A DNA stretch of 64,000 nucleotides, from the NCBI GenBank assembly GCA_936450465.1, contig OW388297.1, positions 63,051,202 through 63,115,201 of the forward strand, read 5' to 3'. Every line of letters begins with the position of its first letter. Within the stretch, counting starts at the first letter, position 1. A program made the position numbers and the translations under genes. The notes beneath the pieces were generated by a model that saw only the letters and a program-made list of their open reading frames with translations, was not told the origin of the DNA and did no database searches. This stretch comes from Gibbula magus (Eukaryota; Mollusca; Gastropoda; Trochida; Trochidae). Below are positions 25,334 through 36,449 of the stretch, piece after piece.

Positions 25334-25829
25334 TTAAAGGTACATCCATTGTGTTGTTGGGGTCAAATATACCAAACGTTATAAATGGTCTTATTTTAAC
25401 GAGAAGTACCGACTGTTACCGAAAACTACCATTTTAATGATATTCGACTTAGTATATTGACGATATGAAGGTAAAAATATCAATTTCTGATCGAAAACAG
25501 GACAATGCACCGCGTGTGGCGCGCGCCAATGAGTCAAACGTAATTTTGGAATCTTTTTAAACCAGACAGAATATCAAATTTGGGTTGATGATGTTCAATA
25601 AGTCATATAACTACTGTGCATGTAAATGAAACGTGTAGTTTCGGTTTCTGCACATGCATAATGATGTTGCTCGATCTTAATTGGAAACTAGTAATTATTA
25701 TATTTTTGGCAATAGGGGATGAATATGCAAGTTGAATGTAATCATTTGAACTGATATCAGCACATATTGTATGTTGGCACGTATAAAAGGCAAATAAAAT
25801 TTTATGAAACCGAATGGATGTACCTTTAA
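25334..25829 (+). mobile_element. MITE-like element family A, copy 3 (hh intron 2)
   Basis: About 496 bases, same orientation as copy 2, TTAA at both tips, left TIR TTAAAGGTACATCCATTGTG, right end slightly diverged (CCGAATGGATGTACCTTTAA). Sits between exon 2 and exon 3, 765 bases beyond the exon 2 donor. Confidence 0.88.
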
Positions 25830-26593
25830 CGTAGGATTACCCATTGAATTATGATTCATGATGTTATGAATGTACTTTCTTCGTCATTCCATCGTTATCT
25901 GCAGAAGTCTCGCATGAAATCTCTCTTCAATAGCAATATACATGAAGTGGGTGAATATTGCACAACAGAACGGAATCGAGTGTAGTTTTTTTCATATATA
26001 TTTATTGGGTTCACTTGTTAAAGGGCGTTCTTCTTATGCATTGCCATACATATGATCAAATGTCCATGCTGATGTTTATTTGAATTCATAAAGAATTCAA
26101 GGCTAAATAGGAATTTAAACGCACACATTAAAACAAGACAAGACGAATACTAATGTGTATAGCTGAGTTGACCGATATCAGTGAAGTTCAGCAACACTGG
26201 CCGCGGTTCGCTGAATGGGTGGGTGACCCGCTATAGCGCCATTGCTTGTAAACTGAAAATTTGTAGCATGATTCTGCGCTCCACACTACAGTACAAATGG
26301 GTACCTGGTAACGGTTGTGTTGGAGGTGACCTTCTAGAGATATGTATGTCAGCTTGGGTTATACCAGGGTTGTAAGGATTGTTAAGCATGTGAACAATCT
26401 AGCAGACATTCGGAGCTAAAGAAGTTGATTGTCATTATTACTACTAAATTTAAAGGACAAATCCCAAATTTCAAATACGATTAAAGATTAAGCTTGAACC
26501 TTCCTTAATCCTTGTTTCAAAAGGTATTAACGTAAAATTAGTTTTAGGTTTCATTAAAACCAAACTTAACAATTGGATGCAGCCTTTCCTCAC

Positions 26594-26855
26594 CTGATTT
26601 TACTGAGCAGTGGATATGGTTCCGTGACTCGAAGAACACCCAATCAAATCCGGCTTCAACAGCAAGTCGGGCCAGCATACCATATTTGGCTCTGTCCCTG
26701 TCTGACGTAGTAATGTCCACTGCTCGCCCCTCGTAGTGCAGAGAGTCCTTGGAGTGGGTCATCCCTTCGTCCCACGCTTCGGTCACTCGCAGTTTGACCC
26801 CCGGCCATTGGTTCATCACCGAAATGGCCAGAATGTTCAGTTTGTCCTTGCATCG
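26594..26855 (-). CDS. hh: hedgehog precursor, coding exon 2 (HH signal domain core)
   Basis: Encodes residues 101-187 plus the first base of codon 188. It begins RCKDKLN, as in vertebrate SHH exon 2, right after an acceptor AG (26857-26856). It ends in TCA-G before donor GTGAGG (26593-26588), phase 1. The length of 262 bases equals human SHH exon 2 as I recall it. Conserved blocks are [16 protein letters not shown] (111-126), [18 protein letters not shown] (138-155) and [15 protein letters not shown] (158-172). Zinc ligands His140, Asp147 and His182 are present, as is Glu176 of the vestigial peptidase-like site. Calcium ligands Glu126 and Asp129 are kept, but the position of human Asp131 is Gly (WDEGMTHS, 128-135). 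In the family this domain is secreted and binds Patched and its co-receptors. Frames extending past either splice site are not coding. Confidence 0.98.
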
Positions 26856-27012
26856 CTGGAACATACAAATAATATATCAAGATATGTAAATATTGAATAT
26901 ATCATTGAATCTGTGAAATTTAGGATGAGCATATTCTAATAAACATAAAATCTATATCATCTTTGAACCAATCCATCACAGAAAATTGCATTCTCTTCCC
27001 ACAGGGGTAACT

Positions 27013-27410
27013 CCCTTCAGATTTCCGATCCTAACCTCTGTTCTACATGGCCTGAATTCGCCGGCAGAAATGGAGTGTCCTGATTGGTTGCGTTTGAATC
27101 TACTTGTGCAATCAGCGACGCCATTGTAGAAATTGACATTTGCCAATGATAAAATAAACGTAAAATTTAGCTTTCTCGTTTAATTTGTTTTTATCGTTAT
27201 GCTATTTGATTTTGTGAAAACAAATATGATAAGTAATGAAGACCAAATCAGAGACAAATACCGAAATAGTTCATTTGTGTTATTTACATAAGACATATTC
27301 AAAGGACATGTTCTAATAAGCAAGACCGTTTAAGAGCCAAATGCAAAGATCTTAGAAGTCGCTAAAAGATTACTCTTTATTGGTTAATAAGCAGCTGGTA
27401 TATAGTATGA
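27013..27410 (+). mobile_element. TIR element CCCTTCAGATTT family, copy 2 (hh intron 1), right end lost
   Basis: Left end CCCTTCAGATTTCCGATCCT intact; internal CAGAGACAAATACCGAAA shared with the other copies. The right boundary is unclear. Lies about 160 bases upstream of the exon 2 acceptor in gene orientation. Confidence 0.7.
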
Positions 27411-27635
27411 GGTTCCCCTTTTTTATAATTTTTCAGATACATAGACATACATAGCTTATTACATTCATAGTACAAACATGTTCAATAGAAATATAAACAC
27501 ATATTAGTACATATCAACAACAAAACAAAATACGATAATCTAAGTTCGCTTAAAGTTCTCTAGTTTCTTTTAAAACCTGGCATTTTCATACATTTACCGA
27601 AGTTGCAGTGAGTTTTGCAGATGACATCCTGGATG

Positions 27636-28245
27636 AACAAGAGTCATCAGAAGATGACATATCCCACCGGTTCCACAAAATTTGTAAAACACATCTTTGA
27701 CAGATACTTGTGTATCTACTACCGTACTTCAGTTAGTGGGTATTACAGATGCTGAGTTTCAGGTATGTTAAGGGTTTTAGACTTCTGCTTCAGAAGCAGT
27801 CAAAATCAACAACAACCAACATCCCTCTCATGTTTCTATGGAAACAGAAAAAAATTAATTTTTCAGAAAAAATCTGAAAATATCAAAAGGCACCACTTCA
27901 GTTAGTGGGTAATACACATGCAAAGTTTCAGGAAGATATGATGAACGGTTTTGGAGCTGTGCTCCGGAAACGAACCTGTCTCTGACAAAGTCCAAATTCA
28001 ACAAGTTTCTATGGAAACGAAAAAGAATAAAAATTTAAAAAATCTGAAAATATCAAAGGCACCACTGCAGTAAATGTGTAATACATATGTGAAGTTTCAG
28101 AAAGATATGATAAATGGGTTTCGAGTTCTGCTCCGGAAACGAAATGATTACGGACGGACAGACGGACGGACAGACGGACAGACAGACAGACGGACAGGTG
28201 AAAAAACAATATACCCCCGGAATCTCCGATTCGGGGGCATAATAA
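27636..28245. repeat. dispersed repeat family H, copy 1 (hh intron 1)
   Basis: Starts AACAAGAGTCATCAGAAGAT. Modules around CACCACTTCAGTTAGTGGG, AGTTTCAGGAAGATATGA and GTTTCTATGGAAAC recur inside it. Ends in a GGAC/GACA tract (28146-28199) and TCGGGGGCATAATAA. Nearly identical to 33866-34437 over several hundred bases. Non-coding; this end structure is familiar from molluscan repeats. Confidence 0.85.
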
Positions 28246-28639
28246 ACCAACTATTTTTCACTCAGTTGTACACCAATTGGTGATTGTTAAGGGAAAAGGG
28301 AGTTCTTGCAATTTTGACCAGGTGTCGTCAGGGAGCTGTCAAGTATGTTACGGTTAACTTTGGGGTTGACATTAAAGTATGTCAAAGTACACTTAATATT
28401 CTTAATATAAATGAACATATAAATTGAACGGTTTAGTTTTCGCTTTGTTACGTTCCATCAAGAAATTCTAAAATATGTCATATCTGTAATGATATACACC
28501 AGTCGATGCAAAAAAACATTTAGGATTCAGATGTATAAAATATATTGTATATTTGACATATAAGCACTATGAGGCTCGTTTGGGTTATATATATACCATT
28601 CCATGTACCACAAATATACAGCTACCCAGTCCATTTGAC

Positions 28640-31177
28640 TTGACCCGTCAAGGTAACGTGACACTGCAACTACTCAGCTCTGCTGACTGAACACTCCAGG
28701 TAACGCAACACTGCAACTACTAAGCCCTTCTGGTTGACCACTCCAGGTAACGCAACACTGCAACTACTCAGTACTTTGGTTGACCACTCCAGTTAACGCT
28801 AACCCCATCTACCCAGCCCTCCTGGTTGACCACTCCAGGTAACGCAACACTGCAACTACCAGCCCTTCTTGTTGACCACTCCAGGTAACGCAACACTGCA
28901 ACTACCAGCCCTTCTTGTTGACCACTCCAGGTAACGCAACACTGCAACTACTCAGTACTTTGGTTGACCACTCCAGGTAACGCAACACTGCAACTACCAG
29001 CCCTTCTTGTTGACCACTCCAGGTAACGCAACACTGCAACTACTCAGTACTTTGGTTGACCACTCCAGTTAACGCTAACCCCATCTACCCAGCCCTCCTG
29101 GTTGACCACTCCAGGTAACGCAACACTGCAACTACCAGCCCTTCTGGTTGACCACTCCAGGTAACGCAACACTGCAACTACTCAGTACTTTGGTTGACCA
29201 CTCCAGTTAACGCTAACCCCATCTACCCAGCCCTCCTGGTTGACCACTCCAGGTAACGCAACACTGCAACTACTCAGTACTTTGGTTGACCACTCCAGTT
29301 AACGCTAACCCCATCTACTCAGCCCTTCTGGTTGACCACTCCAGGTAATGCAACACTGCAACTACTCAGTACTTTGGTTGACCACTCCAGTTAACGCTAA
29401 CCCCATCTACCCAGCCCTCCTGGTTGACCACTCCAGGTAACGCAACACTGCAACTACCAGCCCTTCTGGTTGACCACTCCAGGTAACGCAACACTGCAAC
29501 TACTCAGTACTTTGGTTGACCACTCCAGTTAACGCTAACCCCATCTACCCAGCCCTCCTGGTTGACCACTCCAGTTAACGCAACATTGCAACTACCCAGC
29601 CCTCCTGGTTGACCACTCCAGGTAACGAAACACTGCAACTACCAGCCCTTCTTGTTGACCACTCCAGGTAACGCAACACTGCAACTACTCAGTACTTTGG
29701 TTGACCACTCCAGGTAACGCAACACTGCAACTACCAGCCCTTCTGGTTGACCACTCCAGGTAACGCAACACTGCAACTACCAGCCCTTCTGGTTGACCAC
29801 TCCAGGTAACGCAACACTGCAACTACTCAGCCCTTCTGGTTGACCACTCCAGGTAACGCAACACTGCAACTACCAACCCTTCTGGTTGACCACTCCAAGT
29901 AACGTAACACTTAAACTACTCAGCCATTTGGTTGACCACTCCAGTTAACGCTAACCCCAACTACCCAGCCCTTCTGGTTGACCATTCCAGGTAACGCAAC
30001 ATTGCAACTACCGAGCCCTTCTGGTTGACCACTCCAGGTAACGCAACACTTAAACTACTCAGCCCTTTGGTTGACCACTCCAGTTAACGCTAACCCCAAC
30101 TACCCAGCCCTTCTGGTTGACCATTCCAGGTAACGCAACATTGCAACTACCCAGCCCTTCTGGTTGACCACTCCAGGTAACGCAACACTTAAACTACTCA
30201 GCCCTTTGGTTGACCACTCCAGTTAACGCTAACCCCAACTACCCAGCCCTTCTGGTTGACCATTCCAGGTAACGCAACACTGCAACTACCCAGCCCTTCT
30301 GGTTGACCACTCCAGGTAACGCAACACTTAAACTACTCAGCCCTTTGGTTGACCACTCCAGTTAACGCTAACCCCAACTACCCAGCCCTTCTGGTTGACC
30401 ATTCCAGGTAACGCAACATTGCAACTACCCAGCCCTTCTGGTTGACCACTCCAGGTAACGCAACACTTAAACTACTCAGCCCTTTGGTTGACCACTCCAG
30501 TTAACGCTAACCCCAACTACCCAGCCCTTCTGGTTGACCATTCCAGGTAACGCAACACTGCAACTACCCAGCCCTTCTGGTTGACCACTCCAGGTAACGC
30601 AACACTTAAACTACTCAGCCCTTTGGTTGACCACTCCAGTTAACGCTAACCCCAACTACCCAGCCCTTCTGGTTGACCATTCCAGGTAACGCAACACTGC
30701 AACTACCCAGCCCTTCTGGTTGACCACTCCAGGTAACGCAACACTGCAACTACCCAGCCCTTCTGGTTGACCACTCCAGGTAACGCAACACTTAAACTAC
30801 TCAGCCCTTTGGTTGACCACTCCAGTTAACGCTAACCCCAACTACCCAGCCCTTCTGGTTGACCACTCCAGGTAACGCAACATTGCAACTACCCAGCCCT
30901 TCTGGTTGACCACTCCAGGTAACGCAACACTGCAACTACCCAGCCCTTCTGGTTGACCACTCCAGGTAACGCAACACTGCAACTACCCAGCCCTTCTGGT
31001 TGACCACTCCAGGTAACGCAACACTGCAACTACCCAGCCCTTCTGGTTGACCACTCCAGGTAACGCAACACTGCAACTACCCAGCCCTTCTGGTTGACCA
31101 CTCCAGGTAACGCAACACTGCAACTACCCAGCCCTTCTGGTTGACCACTCCAGGTAATGCAACACTGCAACTACCAA
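28640..31177. repeat. 47-bp satellite with 139-bp higher-order repeat, in hh intron 1
   Basis: About 54 tandem units of 46-47 bases starting GGTTGACCACTCCAGGTAAC. Three main variants occur: one with GCTAACCCC, one with CACTGCAACTAC or CATTGCAACTAC, and one with CACTTAAACTACTCAG. From about 29.94 to 30.65 kb they alternate in fixed order. TAACCCC recurs at 29952, 30091, 30230, 30369, 30508 and 30647, exactly 139 apart, then after 186 (one extra 47-mer) at 30833. The last part of the array (30.85-31.17 kb) is a run of one variant. A minus frame at 31077-31400 enters the array and is not coding by any evidence. Confidence 0.97.
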
Positions 31178-32030
31178 GACATCGTCTTCCCTCGACACAA
31201 ATCAATTCAAAACGCCAGGTAGATGAATGTTGCGGTACCAATATATCAACAAACCCATTGTCTGCATTACTTGCCAAGACATACTCTGGCAGCCCAATGT
31301 CCTGAATGACCCAATACGTCAGAAATAACCCAAGCTTAAAGTTACTTCTTTCTTCATGAAGTTTAACTTTATGGCTAAATAAAGGCGCAAAACGCTCCAT
31401 GCGATTTTTATCATTCTTTATGTCTGAGTCAGCAACAATGGAAATGTGAAAGGAAATTTAGATTTTACTGCTTAATAATCGAGACGAATTGATACGGCGC
31501 GGTGTATAACAAACATATGTTATTCTCCACTATATTCTCACAGAGAGGTTATTGCGAATAAATCCCTGGCTTTAGATAGCTGATTTCGACTAATACCACC
31601 TAGCCAATGTCCCGTCGAGACTTTACTATCTGCGTTATGTCTGTTTGAGCGTCGACTTTCTACGTCACCTACAGACTCTGACCGTCGTTCAGTATCTATG
31701 GAGAGGAGCCTGTTATGTGTGGGAATAAAGCGATGATATCCGAGTTTTGGCGTGCGTAAAGGCTACATATTTTTTTTATTCAAGGAGCAAAAGCGTGGTT
31801 ATGAGAATAAATCACACTTAACAGAATACAGGAAATATAACCGTTTAACATTATAGGATACTTCAATTGATTATTGCTATGGTTTGGAAATATTTTTTTT
31901 TTATTAAGGATATTCTTATAACATGTAAAGGTATATTGTATAAAAGTGATTTCTATCAAACCCAAATGATCCCTTTTTAAAAGCTATGGCGTCGTATTTT
32001 AAGGTCATGAGTACTCACAACCAAAGGTAA

Positions 32031-32175
32031 TTAAGTCCAAAAAGTGACGTTTCCATGGAAACGACAAACAATTAAAATCTCAGAAAACTGAAAATTGTCT
32101 GTGCGCGATGGGAAGAACATGGTTAACAACTGTACAAAGTTTGGTTGATGTACCTTTGACGGTTTTATATAATAT
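32031..32175. repeat. family H-like fragment with palindrome GTTTCCATGGAAAC
   Basis: AAGTCCAAAAAGTGACG followed by GTTTCCATGGAAAC at 32049-32062, then AAGTTTGGTTGATGTACCTTT. The same opening recurs at 57848-57881. Confidence 0.65.
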
Positions 32176-33258
32176 ATGATAAAATATTTTTACGCTGTTG
32201 TAAATACAGGTGACGTTTCATTTGCCCGGCGGTGTACGGGGTCCTGAGGTAACCCCCTGTAAGTGAATGCACGATTTCTGAAAATAACTTTCTATAGTCT
32301 CAAGAATATTACCTCCCCGGGGCTTACTCCTTTATCAATGAAAATTATATAGATGGACAACTTCTTTATTTAAGTGATTTGTCGACGTAAATATAAATTC
32401 TCTTATAACAAGCAAACGTTCTGATGACGTCATCAACTACATGTACATTTACAAGCTGGACCAGACATAAGCATAAACGGGAAATACCTTTTGTAAGTAG
32501 ACACACAACGTTTGTTTGTTTTTGTCATTAAAAGTTAAATTAACACAAACAGTATCACATGAGAAGTAGTTTATACTTTCTAAGTTCAAGGTCAAAACGA
32601 AAGCGTCAAGTGAACGAAATGACCGTCAATCTGTGAGAATATCTCTCTTTGAGGTCAGGTGAGGTGATAAGTGCTTAAAACGTCGCTTTCAAGGGTAAAT
32701 TCCCACCCCAACGTCAATTGATAATAACGTCAAATAACTGACGTTTAACCGAACGTGTGAAATCATCGTACTAATTCGCATTATGACGGCCATTTTCACA
32801 GACTCTTGATGTTATTTCAGCCACACAATTGGGCTGTAACACAAGGAGCCCCCAAGCATTTTCAAGTTCACCGACTTTCAAAGGAAGATCTAGAAAACTA
32901 AAAGCAACCTCCTAAATAAACGTTATGTCACCCTGAAAAATGTCGACAAGAAACAAGGAAAGCAACGAAAATGGACGATTAAGAACACTTACAAACATGG
33001 TATATAGGTAGCGTTTAACTGTTTATAAAATGAATTGGTTGCGACAAATACGACACTTTTTCTTGGCTTGCTTTCAATGGAATAGTTTCACACCAATAAC
33101 ATACACTGTACGGTACGACTTTCTTACTTATTACTTAGGTTACAGCTTGTTTCATCTCTACGATTTATATGTGGACCAACTAATACGTTGATGTGACTTA
33201 GAGTATCTCAGTTGTTAACTACAAGCTGTACATATACATTTTACCGTGTGAAAGGATC

Positions 33259-33756
33259 TTAAAGGTGCATCCATTGTGTTTCATAAAATTTTATTTGGCT
33301 TTAATACGTTCCAACACATCATATGTGCTGTTTACAATACAAACACATTCACTCAGCTTGCATATTCATCTCCAATCGCCAAACATATCATAATTAATAG
33401 TTTTCAATTAAAATCGAGTAACATCCTTATGCATGTGCAGAAACCGAAAGTGCACGTCCCATTTACATGCACAGTAGTTATATGACCTATTGAACATTAT
33501 CAACCCTAATGTGTTATGTTGTCAGGTTTAAATAAGATTCCAAAATTACGTTTGACTCATTGGCGCGCGCCACACGCTGTGCATTGTCCGGTTTTCGATC
33601 AGAAATCGATACGTTTACCTTCATATCGTCAATTTACAAAGTCGAGTATCATTAAAATGGTAGTTTTCGGTAACAGTTGGTACTTCTCGACGAAATAAGG
33701 CCATCTATAACGTTTGCCATATTTGACCCCAAACAACACAATGGATGTACCTTTAA
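33259..33756 (-). mobile_element. MITE-like element family A, copy 4 (hh intron 1)
   Basis: About 498 bases, inverted relative to copies 2 and 3, TTAA at both tips, left TTAAAGGTGCATCCATTGTG, right CACAATGGATGTACCTTTAA. The best preserved TIR pair of the four. Confidence 0.88.
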
Positions 33757-33865
33757 CTGCAAAGCACTACTGGTGAATGCCAATTTATTTGTATAATTTT
33801 GAAATACTTTCAAGTGATCAATCCATAAGAGAGGGTTAATACTGGTCGTCAATTGATAGAGTTTT

Positions 33866-34437
33866 AACAAGAGTCATCAGAAGATGACATATCCCACCGG
33901 TTCCACAAAATTTGTAAAACACATCTTTGACAGATACTTGTGTATCTACTACAGTACTTCAGTTAGTGGGTATTACAGATGTTTAGTTTCAGGTATGTTA
34001 AGGGTTTTAGACTTCTGCTCCAGAAGCAGTCAAAATCAAAAACAACCAACATCCCTCTCATGTTTCTATTGAAACAGAAGAAAATTAATTTTTCAGAACA
34101 AATCTGAAAATATCAAAAGGCACCACTTCAGTTAGTGGGCAATACACATGCAAAGTTTCAGGAAGATATGACGAAAGGTTTTGGAGCTGTGCTCCGGAAA
34201 CGAACCTGTCTCTGACAAAGTCCAAATTCAACAAGTTTCAATGGAAAGGAAAACATTTTTTTCAAAAATCGGAAAATATCAAAAGGCACCACTTCATTTG
34301 GTGGGTCATACACATGGAAAGTTTCAGAAAGATATCATGAACGGTTTTCGAGTTCTCCTCCGGAAACGAAATGATTACGGACGGACAGACGGACGGACGG
34401 ACGGACTATATCCCACGGTATTACATACCGTATGGAT
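33866..34437. repeat. dispersed repeat family H, copy 2 (hh intron 1)
   Basis: Same orientation as 27636-28245 and highly similar from AACAAGAGTCATCAGAAGAT through the GGAC tract at 34378-34405, with an indel-altered 3' end. The two copies flank the 47-bp satellite and a family A MITE. Confidence 0.85.
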
Positions 34438-34976
34438 AAAAATATATATGCTATGACGAAAATTAACTCAGAAGAAAATAAAATCGTGTGTTGCACGTTT
34501 CGTCACACCAGAAATCATGACCTTGAACTTTGACGTTTCAAATTGATACGTCTTGCTATTTTATAATTACCAAGTAGTCCCCAGCAAAAAATATGAATTG
34601 TGAAAGAGTTGACTTTTAGGTGACTACATTGAAACTGTCTGCCGGCAGTTACCTCCCTTCCAGAGATTATCTCATTAGTTTACCCCAGGAACGTCTGGTT
34701 GAGTGTAAGGGTCTAAGAGGGGCTGAAGATGTAAACAGGGGACGGGGGTTGCGACCGTCGGCTTGTTCAAACAGTCAGTGAGAATTCTCGTCAACTTTTA
34801 GTTGTGCTTGAAGCAGAGCGCTATGAACAGGCAAGCACGGTAAACACGACACAGGCCCAGATTGACTGAGAGGCAATAACGGCAAATTTACAATCCACGG
34901 TTTGACCTTAATTTGGGTGGCAGAGATGAAGCAAGGGTCACTCTCTCCGTCAGCTGAGCGCACACCCGGACTTGTG

Positions 34977-35579
34977 CCCCTATTTCACTACAACTCGAAT
35001 TATCCCGAAACACCACGAAAGGGAAATGTTGCACATTCGTGAACATCGATCGACAATTCGTAATTAATTCTTGAAATCCGTAAATGATTCCAAGTTGAGT
35101 CGACAACATTCCTTCAATTCGTGACATTCGTGAAAAAAAATGTGTTGTCAAATTATTTTCACAAATTGCAGTATCGTAGATGCTTCGTAAACTATTCGTA
35201 AATAAATCTTGTTGTCCGTAGTAACCTCGTAAAACGTTCTTTGAAATTCGTGGTTAATGATTCATGTTCTCATCCTGAATTTCTCATGAATCATCCACGA
35301 ATGTCGCGAATTAAGGACGAAACTATTCGTAGATGAATCGTGATATCGTAACTTATTCATGGAAATCTGTAGTGTATTCGTATCTGTGTCTTATTTATTT
35401 CTTTTAATTCGTATATAATTCGTGGAGTTTTCGTACATGTTTCGTTGGTTTTCAGCATGAAAGGTTACGAATCTTCGTAAACGAGTGTACAAATGTAAAT
35501 AACAAGTGTAATTGCTGTAATGTTAACGAATCTCTTATTGGTGGTGATTCGGGATAGTTGTGGTAGTAGTAAAATAGGG
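34977..35579. mobile_element. TIR element filled with irregular ATTCGT motifs (hh intron 1)
   Basis: Left end CCCCTATTTCACTACAACTC and the right end, whose complement reads CCCTATTTTACTACTACCAC, are inverted. Both are followed inward by ATCCCGAA-CACCAC. Between them about twenty ATTCGT(A/G) or one-off variants are scattered at irregular spacing in one orientation, from 35035 to 35480. No coding frame of note. Confidence 0.7.
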
Positions 35580-35824
35580 AATCTGGGTCATTGCCTCGGT
35601 AAAAAGGTACTGCATTTAATAAGCCTGCACCTCGAAATCGCTTACACTCGAAATGATCCCACTGTCAACTGATATTGGTAACAGAATTGATTCTGTTAAA
35701 GATTACAAACTATAGTTTGAAAGTTTAAGTTTAATTCATATGGCTCAGTTATAACTTTTGTGTTTGTAGAGTACTTCCGGTGTAGACATCAGAAAAAGTA
35801 AAAGTTAAGTTCACACATCTAGTG

Positions 35825-36268
35825 CAGTCTGATTAAAATCGACGGTTTTCCGTGGAATAAAAAATGCAAAATAGTGCATCTACCGGGATACGAAGTCGTT
35901 CGTGGGTTTCCACGCCAAACCGTCTGAAAGCACCCCGTACACTAGCGTGTTCGGGCGCAATTCAGCTAGCCAATCAAAAGATGCGCAACAAATGCTTTCG
36001 GTGCGAGAAACTAGGGGCAGATAACTCCAAACAGCTATCCTTTTGTCTGTTCCGAATGCTTTCAAAACCGCAACCGTTTAAATACTATGATGTGATTGGT
36101 CAGCTATTTGACTGGGTTTTGGCTGCGCTAAACTGGTTCTGAACACACGCCTATACGGGGTGTTCTCAGACCTTGTGGCGAGGAATCTACAGAACCTGTT
36201 CGTATCCCGGCAGATGCAAAATTTTGCAAATTTTATTCCTCGGAACAAGGTCGATTTTAATCAGACTG
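35825..36268. mobile_element. TIR element CAGTCTGATTAAAATCGA family, copy 2 (hh intron 1)
   Basis: 444 bases with 19-base ends CAGTCTGATTAAAATCGAC and its exact complement. It is flanked by an exact 29-base direct repeat (35796-35824 and 36269-36297). Its internal frame of 92 codons (35864-36142) is not conserved in copy 1 and is not called a gene. Confidence 0.9.
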
Positions 36269-36449
36269 AAGTAAAAGTTAAGTTCACACATCTAGTGCAA
36301 CCTATAACGTTAGTCGGTAACAATTTCTCTCACGACTTGTCTGTCTGTGTTTGCACCAAGAAATCCACCTGTTTACGTTTTACTAATCCATTCCAGTTAC
36401 CCCCCCTTTGTTTCGTGACAAGTAAGGTATGGTCTGACCTGTAAATCTT

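Larger units (their letters stand above)
16687..26593 (-). other. hh: hh intron 2 (9,907 bp, phase 1)
   Basis: Bounded by donor GTGAGG (26593-26588) and an acceptor AG at 16688-16687. Its content is non-coding: a TGACCTTGA-bearing repeat at 17290-17815 and again at 23330-23775, a TIR element at 20685-21172, and a TTAA-ended MITE at 25334-25829. A 114-codon minus-strand frame at 24830-25174 has no recognised domain. The remainder is AT-rich sequence in which I see no gene. Confidence 0.93.

Noticed and set aside
26544..26593. Extension of hh exon 2 frame past KSG
   Set aside because: Donor GTGAGG at the conserved phase-1 position; joining to 16686 restores the VKSDSSVA-type sequence and the GGCF site.
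31077..31190. Array part of the minus frame as a coding repeat domain
   Set aside because: 46- and 47-base units do not preserve frame; the openness covers only two or three units.
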